The notes below the pieces were generated by a model, which was not told the DNA's origin, made no database searches, and worked only from the letters and a program-made list of their open reading frames with translations. 64,000 nucleotides of DNA from assembly GCA_035550515.1 (NCBI GenBank), contig DASZOZ010000005.1:1-64000 (forward strand), written 5' to 3'. Shown here one piece after another: positions 50,157-57,703 of the stretch. The DNA is from DATARH01 sp035550515. Lineage in GTDB: Bacteria > Pseudomonadota > Alphaproteobacteria > ATCC43930 > CGMCC-115725. How positions within the stretch are numbered: the first letter of the stretch is position 1; each line of letters starts with the position of its first letter. Position numbers and translations under genes: made by a program.

Positions 50157-51523
50157 GGCGCGTCGCCCGCGACCGCATCGGCGGCCAGGGTCTTTTCCGC
50201 ATGGAGCGGCAGCGTCGCCGACACCGCCAGACCGCCGGCCGGCCGGTTGCGCAGGGTCAGCGTGCCGCCCAGCGCCCGCACCCGCTCGGCCATGCCGCGC
50301 AGCCCGAAGCCGGGCGCCGGCTCGTCGGGCATGCCGGGGCCGTCATCGGTGATGTCGACCGCGATCCGCGCGCCGCCTTCGGTCGCGGTGCGGCGGATAT
50401 CGATGTCGATCCGCGTCGGGGGACCGTGGCGCACGGCGTTGCTGAGGCATTCCTGGACGATGCGGTAAAGCGTCGTCTCGGTGGCCTCGCCGAGGCCGGT
50501 GCATTCGGGGGCGATGGTGAGCTGAAAGGCGACGCCCGGATGCCGGCGGTCCCAAAAGCGGATCAGGTCGCCCACGGCGTCCCGCAGGCCGAACTCGGCC
50601 AGGCCGACCGGATGCAAGCGCCGGACGATCGCGCGGATCTCATGCTGCATATGGCCGACCGCCTCGGCGATCAGCCGCAAATGCGCGGCGGCCTGCTTGG
50701 CGCGGCGCTCCTCGATCAGCCGCGAGGCCGCGGCGGTGTCGATATTGATCGCGAACAGATAGGGGCCGACCTCGTCGTGCAGGTCGCGGGCGATATCGCC
50801 GCGTTCCTGCTCCTGCACGGTCAGCAGCTGCTCGTTGAGTCGGCGGTTGTCGGCGTCGGCCTCGGCGAGCCGCCCGGCCATGCGGTTGAAGCTGTCGTGC
50901 AGCCGCGACAGCTCGGGGGTCAAACGGCCGCCGATCCGCGTCGCGTAGTTGCCGCGGCCGACCTGCTCCAGCGCCGCCGCGAGCCGATAGAGCGGCCGCA
51001 ATCCCCGGCCGATGAACAGATAGATCAGCAGGATCGTCGAGCTGCTGAACAGCGTCAGCACGATCAGCGTGTTGTTGAAGTCGTTCCAGGTATCGCGCGT
51101 CTCGTTGCGCGGGTCGGTTTCGAGCAGCACCGCGGCATCCGGCCGCCCCGGCACCGCTACCGGCACGCGCACCGTCTCGCTGGGCACGCCGACCATCCGC
51201 ACAAACCAGCGCGGCACGTTGCCGAACGGTGATTGCTCGGTATCGGGCGCGGCGACCACGCCGGCCTGACCCGTGAGCGAGACCCGCAAATGGCGATTGC
51301 CGCGGAACAGTGCGACCAGGTTGTCGAGGTCGCGCTGCGGGTCTTGCGACGTCTGGAGGCGGAGCACCGCGTTCTCGACGGTATGCACGCCGACCAGCAG
51401 GGCGGCCCGCATCTCGATGCCGACGGAGCGCGATGCGTTGAAGCAGGCCATGGCGGCAGCAAGCGCCAGGCTCAGCACCAGCGCGATCGCGACCAAGCCG
51501 ATCAGGCGCCACCGCAGCGACAT
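50153..51523 (-). CDS. Sensor histidine kinase, NarX/UhpB-like (HisKA_3)
   Basis: This 456-residue inner-membrane kinase has two membrane segments (about 8-28 LIGLVAIALVLSLALAAAMA; about 165-185 LIVLTLFSSSTILLIYLFI) enclosing a periplasmic sensor of about 130 residues. A HAMP region (RLAAALEQVGRGNYATRIGG) and coiled coil follow. The phospho-His lies in DIARDLHDEVGPYLFAINID, and the ATPase domain has VRHGPPTRIDI, DDGPGMPD and GFGLRGMAERV. ATG 51523 follows GGAGGG. Signal unknown. Confidence 0.9.
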   Translation of the reverse strand: MSLRWRLIGLVAIALVLSLALAAAMACFNASRSVGIEMRAALLVGVHTVENAVLRLQTSQDPQRDLDNLVALFRGNRHLRVSLTGQAGVVAAPDTEQSPFGNVPRWFVRMVGVPSETVRVPVAVPGRPDAAVLLETDPRNETRDTWNDFNNTLIVLTLFSSSTILLIYLFIGRGLRPLYRLAAALEQVGRGNYATRIGGRLTPELSRLHDSFNRMAGRLAEADADNRRLNEQLLTVQEQERGDIARDLHDEVGPYLFAINIDTAAASRLIEERRAKQAAAHLRLIAEAVGHMQHEIRAIVRRLHPVGLAEFGLRDAVGDLIRFWDRRHPGVAFQLTIAPECTGLGEATETTLYRIVQECLSNAVRHGPPTRIDIDIRRTATEGGARIAVDITDDGPGMPDEPAPGFGLRGMAERVRALGGTLTLRNRPAGGLAVSATLPLHAEKTLAADAVAGDAP

Positions 51524-51551
51524 TCGTCGTTGCCCTCCCACCGCTGCGATC

Positions 51552-51584
51552 ATTTCGGGAATATTTCCCGGCGATTTCGGGAAT
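51552..51584. promoter_or_regulatory. Direct/inverted repeat operator between kinase and TonB receptor
   Basis: ATTTCGGGAAT occurs at 51552-51562 and 51574-51584, 22 bp apart (two helical turns). CGGGAA (51556-51561) and TTCCCG (51565-51570) form an inverted pair between them. It lies in the 133-bp divergent control region and suits a dimeric response regulator. Confidence 0.5.
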
Positions 51585-51656
51585 TCGCGTTATCGCGGCG
51601 GACCCCGGTTTTAGGCCTTAATAGCGCCGGAACGACAAGAAAATTCCGGGGGCACG

Positions 51657-54017
51657 ATGACGGCGCGCTTAAGGCTTGCGATCACGCTGGGATTGCTGTG
51701 GTCCGCCACCGCCGTCGCGCAGACCCCGCCGACGCCGCCCGCCGGCCCGCTGGTGCCGGGCCAGGCGCTGACGCTCGCACCGATCGACGTGATCGCGCCG
51801 ACCCCGCTTCCGGGGACCGGCATCGAACGCGACAAGGTGCCGGCCAATGTCCAGGTCTTGCCGAGCCCGGATCTCGCCAAGCAGGGTCCGTCGCCGCTGA
51901 CCTCGCTGCTCGACCAGCGGCTGAGCAGCGTCAACATCAACGACAACGAAGACAATCTGTATCACCCCGATATCCAGTATCGCGGCTTTACCGTCTCGCC
52001 GGTGCTGGGGACGCCGACGGGCCTCGCGGTGTATCAGAACGGCGTGCGGCTCAACGAGCCGTTCGGCGACAATGTCAGCTGGGACCTCGTCCCCGATTTC
52101 GCGATCGATCGCCTCGCCGTCATCCCGACCAACCCGGTCTACGGCCTCAACGCGCTCGGCGGCGCGCTCGTCCTCAACATGAAGAACGGGTTCACCTACC
52201 AGGGCGGCGAGCTGCAGCTGGAAGGGGGGTCGTTCGGCCATGTGCAGGGAACGCTGCAATACGGCAAGCAGGTCGGCAATGTCGCCGCCTATCTCGGCCT
52301 CAACGCCGCCTGGGACGACGGCTACCGCAAGCTGTCGCCGGCCCGCGTCAAGCAGATGTATGCGGACATCGGCGCCGAGAGCGACAAGGGTAGCCTCCAC
52401 TTCAGCTTCACCGGCGCCGACAACCTGATCGCCGGGATCGGCCCGACGCCGATCCAGCTGGTCGACGTCGATCGCACCGCGGTGTTCGTGTCGCCGCAAT
52501 ATTTCCATGACACGGTGCTGATGCCGACGCTGACGGCGAACTACATCGCCAACGACCAGCTGTCGTTCCAGGGCAATTTCTACCTGCGCAGCTCCGGCCG
52601 CGGGACCAATGCCGGCAACATCAGCGATATCGTCGTGTGCGGCCGGCGGATCCCCGACACGCTGTGCCTGGACGAGCGCGACAACCCGCTGTTCAGCACC
52701 ACCGGCGGGACCGTGCCGAACATCCTCGGCGGCGCGCCCCCGGCGGAAAACGACTATACCCAGACCACCTCGCTGGGGCTGGGCGGCTCGGTCCAGGGCA
52801 CCTACACCGCGCCGATTTTCGACCATGCCAACAACCTGGTGGTCGGCTTCAGCATCGATCACGGCGATGTCGACTTCAACTCCTCCAACGAGGTCGCATC
52901 GATCACCCTGCCGAGCCTGGTGACCAAGGGCACCGGCATCATCGTCGCCCAGCCGGACGGCTCGCTCGACCCGGTCGCCCTCGAGACCACCAATTCCTAT
53001 TACGGCCTTTACGCCAGCGACACGTTCAATGTGACGCCGGAACTCGCCGTCACGCTGGGTGGCCGGTACAACGTCGCGCTGATCCACCTGTTCGACAAGA
53101 TCGGCACCGCGCTCAACGGCAACAACCGCTTCAGCCGCTTTAACCCGGCCGCCGGCGCCACCTATAAGATCACCCCGGACCTGACGGCGTATTTCGGCTA
53201 CGCGGAGGCCAACCGGACGCCGACCGCGGGCGAGATCGGCTGTTCCGACCCGACCCGGCCCTGCACTCTCGACGCCTTTCTCAGCGCCGATCCGCCCGGC
53301 TTGCAGCAGGTCGTCGCGCGCAACTACGAGGCCGGGCTGCGCGGCAAATTCGACGTCGACCTGATCGCTCCGAACGGCAAGGCGGAATGGCAATTGGGCT
53401 TCTTCCGCAACGACCTGGAGAACGACATCCTCGCGGTGCCGAGCGCGATCATCAGCACCGGGTATTTCACCAATATCGGCGACACCAGGCGCCAGGGGAT
53501 CGAGGCCGGCATCGCCTATCGGGACGAGAAATGGCGGTTCAGCGCCAATTACAGCTATATCGACGCGACGTTTCAAAGCCCGATCACGCTGGCCTCGCCG
53601 GACAACCCCTTCGCCGATGCCGACGGCAACATCCAGGTCCGGCCGGGCGACCAAATTCCCGGCGTGCCGCAGCACCGGGTCAAGCTGACCGTCGACTATT
53701 CGATCACCGACAAGTGGACGGTGGGCGGTGACCTGCTCTATGTCGGCGACCAGTATTACTTCAACGACCAGTCGAACCAGAACCCGCAACTGCCCGGTTA
53801 TATCGTCGCCAACCTGCGGTCGTCCTACCAGGTCACCGACAACATCCAGTTCTTTGCATTGATCAAGAACCTGTTCGACAACGATTACGCGACCTACGGC
53901 ATTTTCAACGACCCGACCAAATCGCCGCTGCCGGGGGTCGCCAACCCCAGCGACCCCCGCTTTGTCAGCGTTGCCCCGCCGATCTCGGTCTATGGCGGGA
54001 TCAAGATAACCTTCTGA
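51657..54017 (+). CDS. TonB-dependent outer-membrane receptor
   Basis: This 786-residue protein has a signal peptide (RLRLAITLGLLWSATAVAQ), a Pro-rich linker with a TonB-box-like LAPIDVIAP, a plug domain (DIQYRGFTVSPVLGTPTGLAVYQNGVRLNEPFGDNVSWDLVPDFAIDRLAVI) and a beta barrel ending in IKITF. TonB receptors import siderophores, vitamins or sugars. No cobalamin-riboswitch-like sequence is seen upstream. Adjacent regulators and the lactonase-like protein suggest a carbohydrate-type or redox-cofactor ligand, but the ligand is undefined. Confidence 0.92.
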   Translation: MTARLRLAITLGLLWSATAVAQTPPTPPAGPLVPGQALTLAPIDVIAPTPLPGTGIERDKVPANVQVLPSPDLAKQGPSPLTSLLDQRLSSVNINDNEDNLYHPDIQYRGFTVSPVLGTPTGLAVYQNGVRLNEPFGDNVSWDLVPDFAIDRLAVIPTNPVYGLNALGGALVLNMKNGFTYQGGELQLEGGSFGHVQGTLQYGKQVGNVAAYLGLNAAWDDGYRKLSPARVKQMYADIGAESDKGSLHFSFTGADNLIAGIGPTPIQLVDVDRTAVFVSPQYFHDTVLMPTLTANYIANDQLSFQGNFYLRSSGRGTNAGNISDIVVCGRRIPDTLCLDERDNPLFSTTGGTVPNILGGAPPAENDYTQTTSLGLGGSVQGTYTAPIFDHANNLVVGFSIDHGDVDFNSSNEVASITLPSLVTKGTGIIVAQPDGSLDPVALETTNSYYGLYASDTFNVTPELAVTLGGRYNVALIHLFDKIGTALNGNNRFSRFNPAAGATYKITPDLTAYFGYAEANRTPTAGEIGCSDPTRPCTLDAFLSADPPGLQQVVARNYEAGLRGKFDVDLIAPNGKAEWQLGFFRNDLENDILAVPSAIISTGYFTNIGDTRRQGIEAGIAYRDEKWRFSANYSYIDATFQSPITLASPDNPFADADGNIQVRPGDQIPGVPQHRVKLTVDYSITDKWTVGGDLLYVGDQYYFNDQSNQNPQLPGYIVANLRSSYQVTDNIQFFALIKNLFDNDYATYGIFNDPTKSPLPGVANPSDPRFVSVAPPISVYGGIKITF

Positions 54018-54141
54018 CGGCATCTGCCGCGGAGGCCAGCCGGCGTGAAATTGCCGCGTTCGTGCGGAGACGGCCGCTCGGCGGTTGCCCCGTCCGCCCG
54101 ATAACTCTACCTTCGCTCCAACGACAAAGTGTGAGGGAACG

Positions 54142-55296
54142 ATGGAACGGAGACGTATTGCTCGGAGGCAGGTATTGCAGGCCGGTGTCGGCGGGGTGGC
54201 GCTCGGAACGCTTCCGCTGCCGCTGATCGGAGGGGGCAAGGCAATGGCTGCCGATCCACCGGAAACCTTCGTCTACGTCTCGAACGCGGGCACCAAGGAC
54301 ATCCATGTCTTCGGGATGAAGCGGGACAGCGGTGAGCTGACCCCGATCGACACGACCCCGGTGCCGGGCACCGAGGAAACCTCGCTGGCCAGCCTGCCGA
54401 TGGCGATGGCGCCCAACAAGCGGTTCCTCTACGCCCAGCTGCGCGGCAAGCCGTACCCGGTATCGAGCTTCTCGATCGACCATACCAGCGGCAAGCTGAT
54501 GGTGGTCGATACCGTGCCGCTGGTCGACCAGATGGCTTACATCAATGTCGACCGCGGCGGCAAACACCTGCTCGGCGCCTCCTATGTCGGCGCCAAGGTG
54601 GCCGTCTACCCGATCGACGCGCTCTATACCGTCGAGGAGAAGCCGACCCAGGTCATCGACACCAAGCCCAAGGCGCATTGCGTGTATATCGATGCCGCCG
54701 GCAAGCACGTCTATGTGCCGGTGCTCGGCGCCGACCACATCATGCAGTTCAAATACGATGCCGCCAAAGGCACCCTGACGCCGAACGATCCGCCGACCGT
54801 CGCGACCAAGGAAGGCGCGGGACCGCGCCACTTCACGATCCACCCGAACGGCAAGTGGGGCTATCTCATCACCGAGACCACCGCGACGATCGGCACCTAC
54901 AACATCGACAAGGACAAGGGGACGCTGAGCCAGGTCGCCTTTGTCGATACGGGTGATTGGAACCAAAAGGAGTCGGCTTTTGCCTCCGACATCCACGTCA
55001 CGCCAAACGGCAAGTTCCTTTATGGCGCGGTGCGGACGACAAGCCTGCTGCACGGCTACAAGATCGATCCGGACAAGGGCACGCTGACCGCGATCGGCAA
55101 GTGGCCGACCGAAAAGACGCCGCGCGGCTTCAATATCGACCCGCGGGGCAAGTTCCTGATCGCCGCCGGGATGGATTCCGCCAGCATCACGGTTCACGCG
55201 ATCGACGCGAACAGCGGCGAGCTCAAGACCGTCAAGCAGTACCCCGTCGGCAAACAGCCGAACTGGATCGAGATCGTCGACCGGATCGTCGATTAA
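54142..55296 (+). CDS. Lactonase-like beta-propeller protein (YbhE/Pgl family), Tat-exported
   Basis: This 384-residue protein has a Tat signal (RIARRQVLQAGVGGVALG, cut near AMAAD). The seven-bladed propeller of the 6-phosphogluconolactonase (YbhE) family is seen as repeats with GELTPIDT, HFTIHPNGKWGYLITE, DIHVTPNGKFLYGAVR and GFNIDPRGKFLIAAGMDSASI. Export makes a cytosolic 6-phosphogluconolactonase role unlikely; a periplasmic lactonase or binding role is plausible. GAGGGAAC precedes ATG 54142. It is 124 bp after the TonB receptor and may be co-regulated. Confidence 0.85.
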   Translation: MERRRIARRQVLQAGVGGVALGTLPLPLIGGGKAMAADPPETFVYVSNAGTKDIHVFGMKRDSGELTPIDTTPVPGTEETSLASLPMAMAPNKRFLYAQLRGKPYPVSSFSIDHTSGKLMVVDTVPLVDQMAYINVDRGGKHLLGASYVGAKVAVYPIDALYTVEEKPTQVIDTKPKAHCVYIDAAGKHVYVPVLGADHIMQFKYDAAKGTLTPNDPPTVATKEGAGPRHFTIHPNGKWGYLITETTATIGTYNIDKDKGTLSQVAFVDTGDWNQKESAFASDIHVTPNGKFLYGAVRTTSLLHGYKIDPDKGTLTAIGKWPTEKTPRGFNIDPRGKFLIAAGMDSASITVHAIDANSGELKTVKQYPVGKQPNWIEIVDRIVD

Positions 55297-55405
55297 CGCC
55301 GGTGCCGCCTGGCGCTCGCTGCGCCGAACCGCAGCGAGCGGCAGGAGCCGCCCCGACTCGACGCAGCCGCGATATCGGCCAATATGTTTTGTTCCACGGA
55401 GACGA

Positions 55406-55481
<76 letters not shown>

Positions 55482-55501
55482 CACCAGACGCGAGCGCGCG
55501 G

Positions 55502-55529
55502 ACTATAAGGGGATGCGCCTTTAAGTCAA
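55502..55529 (-). promoter_or_regulatory. tRNA-Lys promoter
   Basis: On the minus strand TTGACT (55524-55529), a 16-bp spacer and TATAGT (55502-55507) lie 20 bp before the mature 5' end. Confidence 0.7.
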
Positions 55530-55539
55530 ACGCCTTGGA

Positions 55540-56295
55540 TCAGCGGTCCGCCATCCACGCGGCGATGCGCTGCACGACCTCGCCCTCGATGCCGAGATAG
55601 CCGTGCGGCGACAGCGCTTCGCACGGGGCGGATTGGAGCTGGCGGCTCTCGACATAGATCAGCTCTTTGCGCGGCGCGCGGCTGAGCGCGGCGAGGATCT
55701 GCGGCGCAAACCCCGGTCCGGCCGAGGGGCAGGTGTCGCCGCGGTTGGAGACGACCAGCGCCGGCACCGCGATCGCGCCGAGGTCGCTGTCGAACACCGT
55801 CTCGCCGGACGAGCTGCGCCCGGCGACCGAGGAGCTCAGCACCACGCCGGCGACCCGGCCCGGCAGGTGCGCGGCGCCATTGGCGGCGGCGATCGACCCC
55901 TGGCTGGTGCCGATCAGCCAGACCGGCGCCGCGGCATGGGCGCGGACCGCATCGATCGCCCGTCCGATCGTCTGGGCATAGGCGGAGGTATGGCGTTGGC
56001 CCATCAGCGATGAGGCCGCGGCCAGCGTCACAAAGGCAAAACCTTGCCCCTCCCATAGCGGCCGCGTGCGCAGCAGAAAATTGCCCCCCAAACGGGTGAT
56101 CCGGCCGGCGCTGTCGAACGCGACCGTGCCGTCGCCGCCGGCAAAGACAAAGGCGACGGCGCGCGGATTGGCCGGGCCGGAATACAGCATCTGCGCCCCG
56201 CCAATATCCTGCACGACGGCCTGCGCCGCCGCCGGTCCGGCCGCGAGCCGCACCATGACAGCGACCAGCGGCAGAAGGACGACAAGTCGCCGCAC
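55540..56295 (-). CDS. Secreted alpha/beta hydrolase-like protein
   Basis: This 251-residue protein has a signal peptide (RRLVVLLPLVAVMVRLAAGPAAAQA). The nucleophile elbow is GTSQGS (about 139), with SNRGDTCPSAG carrying a probable Asp and SPHGYLGIEGEVV a probable His. Cys residues in the two late loops may form a disulfide. GGAGGAG lies about 6 nt before GTG 56295; the frame stays open far upstream without a better start. Substrate unknown. Confidence 0.8.
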   Translation of the reverse strand: MRRLVVLLPLVAVMVRLAAGPAAAQAVVQDIGGAQMLYSGPANPRAVAFVFAGGDGTVAFDSAGRITRLGGNFLLRTRPLWEGQGFAFVTLAAASSLMGQRHTSAYAQTIGRAIDAVRAHAAAPVWLIGTSQGSIAAANGAAHLPGRVAGVVLSSSVAGRSSSGETVFDSDLGAIAVPALVVSNRGDTCPSAGPGFAPQILAALSRAPRKELIYVESRQLQSAPCEALSPHGYLGIEGEVVQRIAAWMADR

Positions 56296-56453
56296 GGTTT
56301 CTCCTCCGCTCCGATCGTCGTGGTGCGCCGTTGATACAGGAAATTTGTCGCCGGCGCTGTCTCGATCGATCGTCATGACCGGCTTCCCCGCGGTATGGCG
56401 CGGGCGTCCGTGGATGCCCGGACGATACCCCGGTTGGTGCGGACCGCGCCGGA

Positions 56454-57638
56454 TCAGGCGTGATCGAGAGGGAAGCGCAGGGTGAACCGGGTGCCTTCGC
56501 CGGCGCCCGTAGCCCATTCGACGGTGCCGCCGATTTGCCGCGACAAGGTCTCGATCAGACCTATCCCGGAGCCGCCTCGCGGGGCGGCTCTCATACCGCG
56601 CCCGTCGTCGCCGACCCGCAGCACCGCCGCGCCGCGATCGGCCTCGATCCCGACGCTGATCGTGATATGGCCGCCGGCTTCACCAAAGGCGTGCTTGACG
56701 CTGTTGGTCACCAGCTCGTTGATGATCAACCCCAGGCGCACCGCCGTGCCGATCGGCGTCGTGGCGTCCTCGATGGCGCTGACGACCTTGACGCTGTCGG
56801 GGACGGCGAGGCTCGGTATCAACCGGTTGAGATAGGTCGAGAGGCTCGCTTCGCGTTCGAGGCGGGTCAGCGACAGCTGATCATGACTGCGGGCGATGGC
56901 CACGGTGCGGCGGATGACGTCCTGGAACGCGTTGCGTGCGTCGGGATCGGCGGTGCGGGTGGTCGCGATCTCCAGCGCGCCGATGATGAGCTGCAGCTGG
57001 TTGCCGATCCGGTGCTGCAATTCGCAGAACAGCGTCTCGCGCTCCTCGAGTTCGATGCGCTTGTCGAGCCCCGTCTGCTCCGCCCGTTCAAGCTGCCGGC
57101 GATTTTCGATCGTCCGGCCGATGATCTCGGCCAGGCCGCAGAGGAACTCCCGGTCGTCGGCGTCGAAGCGGCGCCGCTGCTCGCTATCGACCTCGAGCAC
57201 GCCCCACACCGCCGCCTCGACCTCGATCGGCACGTTGACGAGCGACACGATGCCGTAGCTGCGCAACAGGTCGGAGTAATCGAACGCGGGATCCTCGGGC
57301 AGGTCGTCGATGAATGTCGGTTCGCCGGCGCGCACCGACAGGCCCGGCGGGGAGCGCGTATCGGCGGAGAGCGTGGCTCGGCCGATGAGGTCGGGGTTCC
57401 ATCCGATGCCGGCGACGAGTAGCAGGTCGTCGTTCTCGGCACGATATTGCAGCACCTTGGCGCGTTGCACCGCGGTGCCTTCGCTCGCGCACGCGCACGC
57501 AAGGCGGAGCAGGGCCGGGAGTTCCAGCGTGCCGAGTGCGTCCTTCGAGAACGCCAATACGAGGCGGTGGTACTTCCGGACCCGCTCGAGCGCCGCGGGA
57601 GACGCGGGAACCTGGCGATCGTTCAGACGATCGTTCAT
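56454..57638 (-). CDS. GAF-domain sensor histidine kinase (HisKA_2/HWE-type)
   Basis: This 394-residue soluble kinase has an N-terminal GAF domain (about 25-180; VNVPIEVEAAVWGVLEVDSEQ), a short coiled coil (RRQLERAEQTGLDKRIELEER) and the HisKA_2 phospho-His in LFCELQHRIGNQLQLIIGALE (about 215). The ATPase region has LGLIINELVTNSVKHAF, DDGRGM and GSGIGLIETLSRQIGG. No response regulator is adjacent, so it may feed the general stress response or an orphan regulator. It starts at ATG 57638. Confidence 0.88.
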   Translation of the reverse strand: MNDRLNDRQVPASPAALERVRKYHRLVLAFSKDALGTLELPALLRLACACASEGTAVQRAKVLQYRAENDDLLLVAGIGWNPDLIGRATLSADTRSPPGLSVRAGEPTFIDDLPEDPAFDYSDLLRSYGIVSLVNVPIEVEAAVWGVLEVDSEQRRRFDADDREFLCGLAEIIGRTIENRRQLERAEQTGLDKRIELEERETLFCELQHRIGNQLQLIIGALEIATTRTADPDARNAFQDVIRRTVAIARSHDQLSLTRLEREASLSTYLNRLIPSLAVPDSVKVVSAIEDATTPIGTAVRLGLIINELVTNSVKHAFGEAGGHITISVGIEADRGAAVLRVGDDGRGMRAAPRGGSGIGLIETLSRQIGGTVEWATGAGEGTRFTLRFPLDHA

Positions 57639-57703
57639 GTCAGGGCAACGGCCGCAAGGCGGGCCTGTTCCGCCGCCGCGGGGCTGGAATCACCAGTGGC
57701 GGA

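Noticed and set aside
51524..51656. Cobalamin riboswitch upstream of the TonB receptor
   Set aside because: The gap is only 133 bp and contains operator-like repeats; no B12-box-like sequence was seen.
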